From Bacteroidota bacterium (GTDB lineage: Bacteria > Bacteroidota > Bacteroidia > Chitinophagales > Chitinophagaceae): a DNA stretch of 10,150 nucleotides. The translations under genes were made by a program, and so were the position numbers. A model generated the notes under the pieces. The model saw only the letters and a program-made list of their open reading frames with translations, searched no databases and was not told the origin of the DNA. The stretch spans positions 1 to 10,150 of the forward strand of contig JAEYRC010000127.1 in assembly GCA_023409675.1 (NCBI GenBank), in the 5' to 3' direction. Numbering within the stretch: the stretch's first letter is position 1; every line of letters starts with the position of its first letter. Shown piece by piece: positions 1 through 7,206 of the stretch.

Positions 1-2
1 AC

Positions 3-293
3 CTGGGTGAACCTGTTGCTTTTGGTCAGGCGACTGGTTGGGTACAGATTCCGGTTATAAAGCATGCCGACCGTTTGGTTACACAGGGTGCTGAACGGAT
101 CGATTACCGTATCCGGATCATTGGCGACAATGGTCAGGATCTGGGGCCGTTACAAATACGCAACTCCAGTGGTAATTACATTGATTATTCAGACTGGTGG
201 AACGCCACTATCGGCAGACGGATGCATCATATTTTTGCCGGCCATCGGGCGGCAACGCCTACTTCATCGGTCAGGCAGTTTTTTGCGCTGTAA
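3..293 (+). CDS. C-terminal part of an unrecognised protein (5' truncated by window edge)
   Basis: This is the only forward frame open from the window edge; the other two hit stops within the first 60 bases. It gives about 96 residues and ends in TAA at 291-293, 17 bases before a strong hairpin terminator, as expected for the last gene of a transcript. The visible part is soluble-looking and mixed in composition, with an aromatic patch (SDWWNATIGRRMHH, encoded around 198-232) near the end and no membrane segment. The aromatic, glycine-rich, beta-like pattern could be the end of an extracellular or binding domain, but I do not recognise the family. The true start lies outside the window. An overlapping frame from 64 to 306 is judged a shadow because it is not open to the window edge. 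Confidence 0.6.
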   Translation: MGEPVAFGQATGWVQIPVIKHADRLVTQGAERIDYRIRIIGDNGQDLGPLQIRNSSGNYIDYSDWWNATIGRRMHHIFAGHRAATPTSSVRQFFAL

Positions 294-310
294 GAAAAGT
301 ATATAGAAAG

Positions 311-342
311 AACCGCTGGCAATGATGCCGGCGGTTTTTTTT
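311..342 (+). terminator. Rho-independent terminator after the partial first gene
   Basis: A 10-bp stem (311-320 AACCGCTGGC with 327-336 GCCGGCGGTT, one G-T wobble) encloses a 6-base loop and runs straight into a tract of eight T (335-342). It lies 17 bases after the TAA of the upstream gene. On the opposite strand the stem is followed by a weaker T-rich stretch, so it may also help stop transcripts coming from the caspase-subtilase gene on the minus strand. Confidence 0.88.
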
Positions 343-360
343 ATGTTCTGAAAAGTTCCA

Positions 361-413
361 GCAGATTTCGCAGATTTAAGTGCAGATTTCGCAGATGAAC
401 GTGCAGATTTCGC
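361..413. repeat. GCAGATT tandem repeat array, left copy
   Basis: Two and a half units start at 361, 382 and 403, an exact 21-base period. The core GCAGATTTCGCAGAT is perfect in the first two units and cut short in the third (GCAGATTTCGC). Each unit is itself two GCAGATT half-units about 9-12 bases apart. The array lies between the terminator of the first gene and the stop codon of the caspase-subtilase gene. A related array in the same orientation is at 6380-6429. Short repeats of this kind are, to my knowledge, common between genes in Bacteroidota; their function is unknown. Confidence 0.8.
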
Positions 414-418
414 GAACC

Positions 419-3010
419 TTATCCTTTTGTTTCATTCGTTTTAAGAATGCCTTTTAAAAATTCCGACGCATAGGGCGAGGCGGCTATCTTACCAAAAAAT
501 TTTCGCTTCGCTTCCGGGTCGTGCAGGAAATCGAGCCCTTCTTCATCTTCAAAATCAATCACCGCGCTGTATTCGTAAAGTTCAGGATCACGATACAGTA
601 ATTGAACGATTTCGAGTTCAATCATATCCTGCAACCCCTTGTCATCGGAAAGTGTTTTTAGTTGCTCATCAGCTTCCGTTCTGCTTCGAAACCACTGGCC
701 TGCGAACTGGAAGAAGCCACCAAAACTCACCTTGGCCTCAGGAGCCGGCTTGAGTGTATCCAGTTCTGTATCGAGGTTGAAATTCTCCAGGGCATCGAAT
801 GCTTTCAGGGTTCCATTACCGTAAAAGGTTTTATAGCCCGGGTAACTTTTTCCTGCTGAGCGGAATAAAGCCCTGCGTACCGCTTCCACTTTCTTCCAGC
901 TTTTTCCAATGCCATGTTTCTCTATCATTTCCCGGTTATAGGCGATCCAGATTGCCGCTGCAGCAGCAACCTGCGGAGTGGCCGATGATGTTCCTCCTCC
1001 GGAGCGCAGGAATTTGATCTCCCCGCTGGAGCAGGTGGCCCAGGGGAGATTAGGGGTATAGGCCGCCAAAGCTGTTTTCATGGCGTGTGCAGGACCATAA
1101 TTACCCTGCATAAATTCACCCCCCTCCGAACGGCTTTTAAACCATGAATTCGACGCCAGTTCATAGGGCTCCTGATTATAACAAACTCCGGTGGCGGCAA
1201 TAACCCGGTCGAAGCGGGCCGGATACATCACTGCCTTGGGCGTCAGCTTCTGCATTCCCTTTACCCAGTTATTTCCTGCAGCGGTGACCACCACTACCCC
1301 ATGTTCATAGGCCCGGTTGATGGCTTCAGCCACCCGGCGTGTGGGGTATCCGGCCATGGACATGGTAATTACCTCACAGCCATGATCAACCGCATAATCA
1401 ATACCATCAGCTACATCATTGGCATTGAAAAAATTGAAAACGGTTTCACATATGCGTATGGGGATCACCTCAGCGAAAGGTACTGCACCAAATGCACCTT
1501 CATAATTTCCGTAAGAATCTTCACGAGTTACCGGCTTTCCGGCCAGTATAGCCAGGGTGGCGCAACCATGTCCATCCTGCTCGGCAGGAAAACCCGTATT
1601 CAGCTTATCAATACCTTTATTTCTTCCAAATTCGTCCTTAACAAAACTCACTCCCAGGTTGGTAAGCAATTTCTCCGGCTTACTGCAATGTTCGAGGTAC
1701 CCGGTATCAATATGCCCAATTCTGACGAACGCTTTACCATTGGTTTTTTCAAGGGTTTTTTCCGCCGCTTTTTTCAATTGTGAATAAGCATCTCCGAGGT
1801 GCCAGGTAAATTCATTTTCATCGCGGGGAGGCTGAGGCCAGTTAGAAAGATAATTGTTCAGTATACCACGGCCACGGGTAACCGTTGCAGAAGGTCGTCG
1901 GGGTTGATTTTTAAGATTTGGTTCTACGAAAACCACTCCTTCTCCCTTGGATTTACGGCTGATATATTCCTTATAAGCCTGGTCCCAGCCATGCTCATCA
2001 GTTCCCGCATCGCGCAACGTAAAACGAAGCTGATCTGAAGTATCTTCAACCGCCTTACCTGAACGGTCCCTTGTTCCGGAAACCGTTCCACTGCTGTGCA
2101 TAATCAGTTCGTCGGCATTATCCGGTGCCCGTGATGTTTCTGCTTGTTTTGTGTCAGGTTTCAGCACAATCGGTTTACCCTTTAACTGAAAAGGAGATTC
2201 ATGGGAGAAATCAAAACGCGGGTTTCCATAGGTGAACAGTTTCGGTGTTTGAATATCGGGCATCTCCCGCATGATCGCCTTATGCAGCGCTGTATAATCG
2301 GCATGGCCGCTTTCGAACACCCGCCGGAAGGTGCCGGTGTATAAGCCACTGTCGCCCCACTCCTTGGCTGTTTCATCATCCTGGCAGGCAGCAAAGAGCA
2401 TTACATAAGATGCAACATCATCCGGGAACGCTTTTCCCTGGTTGAGCACCGGATCATAAAGGTCTTTATGTTGTTCGTATGCATTTCGGATTACTTTCAG
2501 AGGTGGTTTGCGGGCAATCAGTTTATGGGTGATTTCCTTGCCGTCGATTCGAAGCGTGAGATCGGTTCCATTAACAACCGCCTTACGGGTAACGGTACCG
2601 GAATGACAACTGTCTGAAACGAGCAACAATTTTACACCGGGTTCAAATTGCTGCAATGCGGCAAACAGTTCATCATCAATAAACTGACGATCGTGCAACA
2701 GCCAGGTTTCATCTTTCATATCATCCTCATCGCCATTCAGGTCAGGTATGCTTCCTCCATGTCCCGCATAGGAAAGAAAGAATGTATCACCGGAGTTTAA
2801 GGCTGCGGCATATCCGGCAAGACTAGCTGAAAGCGCGGCTGTCGTTGCCGCATTGGTTAGGAGGATGTTGGTTTGAAAACCCGCATCAGCAGCTAGCGAT
2901 TCATAAAAGCGGGCATCATTCTCGCATCCGGCCAGTTCGCCATCCCAGCCATCATAATGGGCAGGATCGACATAATTGATGCCAATATGTAATGACAAAC
3001 CTTTGGGCAT
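419..3010 (-). CDS. Caspase-like (C14) / subtilisin-like (S8) double protease
   Basis: An 863-residue protein with two complete protease domains. Residues 1-270 match the caspase/metacaspase fold: the first strand LSLHIGIN, catalytic His84 in SYAGHGG, and catalytic Cys135 in SDSCHSG. Residues 425-745 form a peptidase S8 domain with Asp435 (GHIDTG), His481 (DGHGCA), the oxyanion Asn580 (TAAGN) and Ser675 (GGGTSSATP), so the whole triad is present. Between them, residues 320-367 end in VVFVEPNLK, which resembles the end of an S8 propeptide (I9-like); this is inference. The C-terminal 110 residues are acidic, helical-looking and unassigned. No signal peptide or membrane segment is seen, so it is probably cytosolic, unusual for a subtilase. 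The start is ATG at 3010, immediately before the first caspase strand. It lies 90 bases downstream of the TIR-like/TPR gene on the same strand, so probably in one operon. A role as a death or defence effector is inferred. Confidence 0.93.
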   Translation of the reverse strand: MPKGLSLHIGINYVDPAHYDGWDGELAGCENDARFYESLAADAGFQTNILLTNAATTAALSASLAGYAAALNSGDTFFLSYAGHGGSIPDLNGDEDDMKDETWLLHDRQFIDDELFAALQQFEPGVKLLLVSDSCHSGTVTRKAVVNGTDLTLRIDGKEITHKLIARKPPLKVIRNAYEQHKDLYDPVLNQGKAFPDDVASYVMLFAACQDDETAKEWGDSGLYTGTFRRVFESGHADYTALHKAIMREMPDIQTPKLFTYGNPRFDFSHESPFQLKGKPIVLKPDTKQAETSRAPDNADELIMHSSGTVSGTRDRSGKAVEDTSDQLRFTLRDAGTDEHGWDQAYKEYISRKSKGEGVVFVEPNLKNQPRRPSATVTRGRGILNNYLSNWPQPPRDENEFTWHLGDAYSQLKKAAEKTLEKTNGKAFVRIGHIDTGYLEHCSKPEKLLTNLGVSFVKDEFGRNKGIDKLNTGFPAEQDGHGCATLAILAGKPVTREDSYGNYEGAFGAVPFAEVIPIRICETVFNFFNANDVADGIDYAVDHGCEVITMSMAGYPTRRVAEAINRAYEHGVVVVTAAGNNWVKGMQKLTPKAVMYPARFDRVIAATGVCYNQEPYELASNSWFKSRSEGGEFMQGNYGPAHAMKTALAAYTPNLPWATCSSGEIKFLRSGGGTSSATPQVAAAAAIWIAYNREMIEKHGIGKSWKKVEAVRRALFRSAGKSYPGYKTFYGNGTLKAFDALENFNLDTELDTLKPAPEAKVSFGGFFQFAGQWFRSRTEADEQLKTLSDDKGLQDMIELEIVQLLYRDPELYEYSAVIDFEDEEGLDFLHDPEAKRKFFGKIAASPYASEFLKGILKTNETKG

Positions 3011-3100
3011 ATATGTATTTTTGGGTTGATGAATAAGCGTTTAAACAGCACCATTGTTTCACAGGAAATAGTATAACCAGGCTGTCCGGGCTATGCGGAT

Positions 3101-4528
3101 TCATATCTTCCATGCAGGCCTGAGCAAATGACCATGTTTCTCCAAAACTTCCCGCAATACCTTAAATTCTTCCATGATGGTATTGATCATCCAGTCGGCA
3201 TGATCAATATGCAAGGCCGCATCAAGGGCAATTTTATATGCTTCAGTATTACCCAGGCCAAAATGCGCCTGCGCGCGGTTGGCCATGATCCAGAATTTGT
3301 TTTCATTATCGGTATGCTTCTGGTCTTCGGAAAAGTCACTATCGCCCGGCAGCATATTTTCCTGCTTTTTTTGCTGACGTTCCATGATCTGATCCCATTC
3401 TTTTTCGCACATTTCAAGCACCTCACGCCGGATCCGGTTTGCCCAAACCAGGTCGGCCAGTTTTTCCACCTCCTGTGGGTACAGGTTTGTATTAACCCGG
3501 CGGGTCAGTAACAGCGCCAGGTTGATGCCGTTATAGCGGTTATGTAATAAAAAATATCCCCGCTGAAAATACAGTATAGCATTATTCAGGTGATCATCAC
3601 CAGCGCCATTTTTGAACAATCGTTTTTCAATACGCCCGGCCAGTACCACTGTTTCGGTATCGTTGGAATGATCGAGGTCGATCTTACGGAGCATGGAGAT
3701 CGCTTCTTTCAATGCCTCATCATTCTCAGGCTCGCCTTTATAGGTGGTTAGCGCAAGCCGTTGTATCAGGTATGAATTGGGGGCCGCGGCTTCATGTTTG
3801 TATTCTTTTTGGATCTTTGAAACTGCCGTTTTAAAGAAGGTTTTAGCAGTACTGAAATCATTGGCTTTAAGGGCTTCCTCCCCCTGCTCGGCCAGTAAAG
3901 AAAGTGTACTGTTTTCAAAACCGGGCGCCGTCTCAGCATGCTTGTCCTGGTATTCAATCACATCAGCAACTTCCTTCTCAATCATTTTAATCGCATTGGC
4001 CACCTTTTTCTTTTTTGAGGGCGGCATAAGGTCCTGCAGGTACGTATACACCGGACTATCCGGATCATCGGCATGCATTACCGCATCTATGGTATCGCCG
4101 AGTACTTTTCTAAACCGTTCCACTTCTTCGTAATCGATAGCGGAACCGAGGTGTGTATAGGGTGTGATTTTGATATGGTTGAGGTCGAAGGGATAGGCCA
4201 GCTTATCTTCAGAAATAACAATGGTGGTTTTCCGGCGTAATGCATGCCGGATGCCCAGTTCATAAAACGCATTAACGTTAGCGGTTGACAGATCCGCAAT
4301 CACTATATCGGCGTCCAGCAGTTCGCGGTACATATACAGATCGATCGATCCGGTATGCTGAATTTCATCGGCGCGGATGCAGGTTAAACCTTTTTGTTCT
4401 ACCACCGGTTTGATCAGTATTTTATATGATTTATTCAGATCAAGCTGCCTGCCGGTGGCAAAATCTGTTTTAATGCCAAAGCCCATAACAACAAAACATC
4501 GTTTAGGATGGTGAGCCTGTTCTTTCAT
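3101..4528 (-). CDS. TIR/deoxyribosyltransferase-like domain protein with TPR-like C-terminus (DUF4071-like)
   Basis: From ATG 4528 this is a 475-residue protein. The frame is open to 4774, but the extra 82 residues do not look like a domain and contain possible promoter elements; homology-like sequence (KRCFVVMGFG) begins just after the chosen Met. Residues 10-145 form a Rossmann-like domain: FVVMGFG strand, TGRQLDLNKSY, CIRADEI, then ADIVIADLSTANVNAFYELG. The NxNxxYELG motif resembles that of nucleoside 2-deoxyribosyltransferases and TIR-like NADases, where the Glu is catalytic. Residues about 195-475 are helical with TPR-like repeats (for example EEALKANDFSTAKTFFKTAV, and a final one near HFGLGNTEAYKIALDAAL). 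This order resembles the MAP3K TRAFs-binding (DUF4071) family, which includes the N-terminal region of ASK kinases. No signal or membrane segment is seen. It is probably co-transcribed with the caspase-subtilase gene. NADase or nucleotide-hydrolase activity, or a sensor/scaffold role, is inferred. Confidence 0.85.
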   Translation of the reverse strand: MKEQAHHPKRCFVVMGFGIKTDFATGRQLDLNKSYKILIKPVVEQKGLTCIRADEIQHTGSIDLYMYRELLDADIVIADLSTANVNAFYELGIRHALRRKTTIVISEDKLAYPFDLNHIKITPYTHLGSAIDYEEVERFRKVLGDTIDAVMHADDPDSPVYTYLQDLMPPSKKKKVANAIKMIEKEVADVIEYQDKHAETAPGFENSTLSLLAEQGEEALKANDFSTAKTFFKTAVSKIQKEYKHEAAAPNSYLIQRLALTTYKGEPENDEALKEAISMLRKIDLDHSNDTETVVLAGRIEKRLFKNGAGDDHLNNAILYFQRGYFLLHNRYNGINLALLLTRRVNTNLYPQEVEKLADLVWANRIRREVLEMCEKEWDQIMERQQKKQENMLPGDSDFSEDQKHTDNENKFWIMANRAQAHFGLGNTEAYKIALDAALHIDHADWMINTIMEEFKVLREVLEKHGHLLRPAWKI

Positions 4529-4681
4529 AGATGCTGATCTTAAGTAGAAGTAACAATTGCCTGGGGGGCTGCAGATTATGGAATCCTTTAATGGGGTGCG
4601 GACAGGTATAAAGGTAATGCAGTTCCGAATGAGCGCAATACCACTAAGCGGTAAATTACAGAAAATCAACTGGAATTTATT

Positions 4682-4689
4682 CAAAAATA
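4682..4689 (-). promoter_or_regulatory. Candidate Bacteroidota -7 element (TATTTTTG)
   Basis: A perfect match to TAnnTTTG, about 154 bases upstream of ATG 4528. A TTTG (the end of the neighbouring element) lies 24 bases upstream rather than the usual ~19. Its position inside the open frame favours the internal start at 4528. Confidence 0.27.
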
Positions 4690-4713
4690 GTTGCGCCTTA
4701 GCTATGGATTTCG

Positions 4714-4721
4714 CAAATTTA
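4714..4721 (-). promoter_or_regulatory. Candidate Bacteroidota -7 element (TAAATTTG)
   Basis: A perfect match to the TAnnTTTG consensus, about 186 bases upstream of the chosen start of the TIR-like/TPR gene. No TTTG -33 element is found 19 bases further upstream, so support is weak. Confidence 0.25.
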
Positions 4722-4814
4722 TAGAGGCTGTTCAATCCTACTCTGGCGTATAGCACGATCCGCTTCCCTCGCATTATCGTTCACCAACAGCTCTCATCGT
4801 TTAAAAATACTATT

Positions 4815-6335
4815 ATGGAAGCGCAGTTCTTCGTCGACCTTCATTGTCATCCTTCCGTTAAAGCCTATGCCCGCAGTTTTACCCGTAAGCCGGCCGGTAA
4901 GCAGTCGCCCAACCCGAAACATCTTTCTTCGGTCTGGCGTACAGATCATCCATCCTTGTTCGACAAGATCAAAAATTATGTGGTATCCCTTACCAACTTC
5001 ATTCAGGCCGACGGCACCAGCCTGCTTCGTGGACGGGTGGCTGTGGCATGCCTTTCCTTTTATCCGCAGGAAAAAGGATTCTTTAATAATAAGCTGGGGT
5101 CGGGCTTATTCTCCGATACCATAACTAAGCTGGCATCTGAATTCGGTCAGGAACGAATTGATCATATCCAGGCTATGGACAGTTACTGGGAAGACCTTAA
5201 AATGGAAATTGCCTTTTTAGTGCAGCAGGAAAACAAGCCAGTGCTTATTGACGGCAGAAAGGTAACGTATATGATTGCACGAAGTTATGATGATATTGAG
5301 CTGGTTCGGCGCTCAGAGGAACTGGGCGAATCGGTCATCGTTTTTGTTCCCACCATTGAAGGAGCGCATGTTTTTGATCAGATGGTCGACAGTTCAGTCC
5401 CATCGCATACCTATCCCAAAGGCGTATCAGATGATTTTATGGATACCCTGCTGGCACGGGTACGGCAACTGCGGGAGGGAAGCAATGGGCTGATAACTCC
5501 TGCATTTATTACCCTGGCCCACCATTTCTGGAATGGTCTGGGTGGGCACGCGAAAAGCATGGGCAGTATGGTTAAATGCATTGTTGACCAATCGAACGGA
5601 CTGGGAGAAGGATTGTCGATTGCCGGTAAGGAAGTTATCCGGGCATTGATCCGGGAAGAATTCGACGCCAGCAATAACCGGCTGCGCCCGGTGCCCATTG
5701 ACATTAAGCACATGAGCCGCAAAAGCCGCCTTGAATATTTTGCATTGCTCGATGAGGAATTTCATGATAAAGGTATTCCCATTCTGGCCAGTCATTCCGG
5801 TGTTACCGGTCTGCCAGCCCCCGGACATGCGCCACAGACCCCTGCCGCACAGGAAGGGTTATTCATGGTTGATGATATAAATTTCTATGATGATGAGCTG
5901 CTGCGGATTGAAGCCTCGGGCGGTGTCTTTGGGCTTCAGCTCGATGAACGGCGAATCGGTTCCGTTCAGGCGCTGCGCGAAGCACGCGGTAATATCCGCC
6001 GCAGGGATATTCTGTACAGTTGGGCGAAGCTCGTCTGGAATCAGGTTCGCCATGTAGCTGAAGTACTTGACTTGTCGGGTCGTTATGCCTGGGGCATTCA
6101 GGCCCTGGGAACGGATTTCGATGGCATTATTGATCCGATCAACGGGTACTGGACGGCGGAATCGCTTGATGATCTGGATGACTACCTGTTAAAACACGCG
6201 TACAACTACCTTAAAGAAACCAAGATGAAATGTCCGTTGCTGCAGGAGCGTAACCGGAAGATCAGTGCAGAGGAAGTGGTAGAGCGGGTGATGACGAGTA
6301 ATGCGTTGAATTTTCTGGCGAGGTATTACAGGTGA
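4815..6335 (+). CDS. Membrane dipeptidase (peptidase M19)-family metallohydrolase
   Basis: A 506-residue protein with the amidohydrolase-type TIM-barrel motifs of the M19 (renal dipeptidase-like) family. At the N-terminus VDLHCHPS gives the HxH metal pair (His10, His12; many M19 enzymes have HxD). Others follow in order: Glu182 in TIEGAHVFD (bridging metal ligand), His236 in ITLAHHFWN, His299 in PIDIKHMS, His327 in PILASHSG, and Asp434 in LGTDFDGI. So every expected metal or catalytic position is filled. It is longer than typical M19 enzymes (about 350-420 residues); the extra length is in residues 20-180 and 335-400. No signal peptide or membrane segment is visible, so it is probably cytosolic. 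The start ATG 4815 directly precedes the first barrel strand, with an A/T-rich leader. It is divergent from the TIR-like/TPR gene. The substrate may be a dipeptide or another small amide; it cannot be fixed from sequence. Confidence 0.88.
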   Translation: MEAQFFVDLHCHPSVKAYARSFTRKPAGKQSPNPKHLSSVWRTDHPSLFDKIKNYVVSLTNFIQADGTSLLRGRVAVACLSFYPQEKGFFNNKLGSGLFSDTITKLASEFGQERIDHIQAMDSYWEDLKMEIAFLVQQENKPVLIDGRKVTYMIARSYDDIELVRRSEELGESVIVFVPTIEGAHVFDQMVDSSVPSHTYPKGVSDDFMDTLLARVRQLREGSNGLITPAFITLAHHFWNGLGGHAKSMGSMVKCIVDQSNGLGEGLSIAGKEVIRALIREEFDASNNRLRPVPIDIKHMSRKSRLEYFALLDEEFHDKGIPILASHSGVTGLPAPGHAPQTPAAQEGLFMVDDINFYDDELLRIEASGGVFGLQLDERRIGSVQALREARGNIRRRDILYSWAKLVWNQVRHVAEVLDLSGRYAWGIQALGTDFDGIIDPINGYWTAESLDDLDDYLLKHAYNYLKETKMKCPLLQERNRKISAEEVVERVMTSNALNFLARYYR

Positions 6336-6340
6336 ATGCA

Positions 6341-6379
6341 GGGAACAGCCTTTCCCGGTATACAGGAACAGCCTTTCCC
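6341..6379. repeat. Two direct copies of a small hairpin (GGAACAGCCTTTCCCG)
   Basis: The 16-mer at 6342-6357 is repeated exactly at 6365-6380, 7 bases apart. Each copy can fold as a short stem (GGAA with TTCC; GGGAA with TTCCC in the first) around CAGCCT. They start 6 bases after the TGA of the M19 gene and could contribute to transcription termination between two convergent genes, but no T tract follows, so a canonical terminator is not supported. Confidence 0.6.
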
Positions 6380-6429
6380 GCAGATTTCGCAGATGTTGAG
6401 CAGATTAACGCAGATTAATGCTGATTTTA
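6380..6429. repeat. GCAGATT tandem repeat array, right copy
   Basis: GCAGATT half-units occur about every 10 bases: GCAGATTTC, GCAGATGTTGA, GCAGATTAAC, GCAGATTAAT, then a degenerate GCTGATTTTA whose last three bases are the stop codon of the histidine kinase on the minus strand. The first 16 bases (6380-6395) are identical to 382-397 of the left array and in the same orientation. Confidence 0.78.
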
Positions 6430-7116
6430 GGCTGAATTTTTACCTTTTTCAGCAGATGGTTTTGTGGTTTTTAAGGGGAATACTGCTTTAAGGGTGCAGC
6501 CTTCACCCGGCATTGAACTAATGTGCAGGTTTCCGTGCATGTTTTGAGCTCTGGCGATCATGTTGGTGATGCCAATGCCTGACCGTTTTTCATTGAGGTT
6601 AAAGCCTACACCATTGTCGCTGATATGGAGTAAAAGTTTTCTGTGTTCAGCCCGCAGCTCTATCCGTGCCTGTGTGGCATGCGAATGATTGAGGATATTG
6701 GTCAGGTGTTCCTGCAGGATGCGGTAAATGGATAAATGCAGTTCCGGAGGGATACGTATTTTTTCCACGCCATAGGTTTCCATCGTTATAGTTGTTGGTG
6801 AAGCGACAGATAACGTATTAACGAGGTCACGGATCGATTCATCGAGCCGGATATTTCCCAGAGAAGGCGCAGAAAGCCGGCGTGACAATTTTCGAATTTC
6901 GGCTATAGATTCCTGTAAGAGTGTAATGGATTTTTCCAGCAGGGCCTGCTGTTGATCGGTACCGGAAAGACACAACTCATTGTATAATTTCACGGTAGTC
7001 AGCACCTGATTAACGTTATCGTGCAATTCCTGGCTCACCACTGCCCGTTCGGTTTCCTGTGCACGTATAACGGCTTCGGTTATCCGCTCCTGCCACTCTT
7101 TCTGGCTTTGAGCCAT
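6427..7116 (-). CDS. Histidine kinase catalytic part (HisKA_3 + HATPase_c), separated from its PAS domains by a stop
   Basis: From the first Met after the interrupting stop (ATG 7116) this gives 229 residues with a complete kinase core. Residues 12-82 are the HisKA_3 dimerisation helices with phospho-acceptor His32 in SQELHDNVNQ. Residues 125-215 are the HATPase: N box with Asn140 (QEHLTN; the usual Ala before LTN is His), G1 box DNGVG at 167-171, and GIGITNM at 180-186. No membrane segment is present. The family transfers phosphate to a NarL/LuxR-type response regulator; none is in the window. The frame is the same as the PAS protein upstream, and the 29 codons between TGA 7204-7206 and ATG 7116 encode the end of the fourth PAS domain (FFAIQSDITERK), so this was part of one protein. 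Whether the fragment is translated alone, by reinitiation or readthrough, is unknown; no ribosome-binding site is obvious. Confidence 0.8.
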   Translation of the reverse strand: MAQSQKEWQERITEAVIRAQETERAVVSQELHDNVNQVLTTVKLYNELCLSGTDQQQALLEKSITLLQESIAEIRKLSRRLSAPSLGNIRLDESIRDLVNTLSVASPTTITMETYGVEKIRIPPELHLSIYRILQEHLTNILNHSHATQARIELRAEHRKLLLHISDNGVGFNLNEKRSGIGITNMIARAQNMHGNLHISSMPGEGCTLKAVFPLKTTKPSAEKGKNSA

Positions 7117-7203
7117 CAGAATCTGCAGATTTTTACGCTCCGTAATATCGGATTGAATGGCAAAAAATTCACGAACATTACCCTGTTCATCAAATATGGG
7201 CTG

Positions 7204-7206
7204 TCA
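7204..7206 (-). other. In-frame TGA splitting the PAS-histidine kinase gene
   Basis: On the minus strand the sequence reads TTC-ATT-style PAS end codons as ...GTT-GAA-ATT-CAT-TGA-CAG-CCC..., that is VEIH-stop-QPIFDEQG. In PAS domains of this type the motif is normally continuous (WVEIHxQPIFDExG) and the x is often Trp, so a single TGG-to-TGA change would explain it. The stop is followed by C, the context generally most prone to readthrough. Neighbouring genes use TGA as a normal stop, so recoding of TGA genome-wide is unlikely. Confidence 0.85.

Larger units (their letters stand above)
4529..4814. promoter_or_regulatory. Divergent intergenic region between the TIR-like/TPR and M19 genes
   Basis: This 286-base stretch lies between two genes transcribed away from each other, so it should hold both promoters. 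An open minus-strand frame runs through most of it, but its translation is low-complexity and resembles no domain. Two TAnnTTTG-like elements are seen for the minus-strand gene (listed separately). I found no equally good match on the plus strand for the M19 gene, and no convincing inverted repeat that would mark an operator. Confidence 0.55.

Noticed and set aside
361..413. Possible CRISPR array
   Set aside because: The period is only 21 bases, the spacers are 6 bases and themselves similar, and there are no cas genes; this is a simple tandem repeat.
1301..1783. 160-residue frame on the plus strand
   Set aside because: It lies antisense inside the well-supported S8 domain and has no recognisable motif.
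4529..4774. N-terminal extension of the TIR-like/TPR protein to 4774
   Set aside because: The 82 extra residues show no domain pattern, the region holds TAnnTTTG-like elements, and it would leave only 40 bases for two divergent promoters. ATG 4528 directly precedes the conserved domain.
7204..7206. Selenocysteine or reassigned TGA
   Set aside because: The position is a PAS beta strand, not a redox site; no SECIS-like hairpin was evident by eye, and TGA is used as a normal stop by neighbouring genes (for example 6333-6335).
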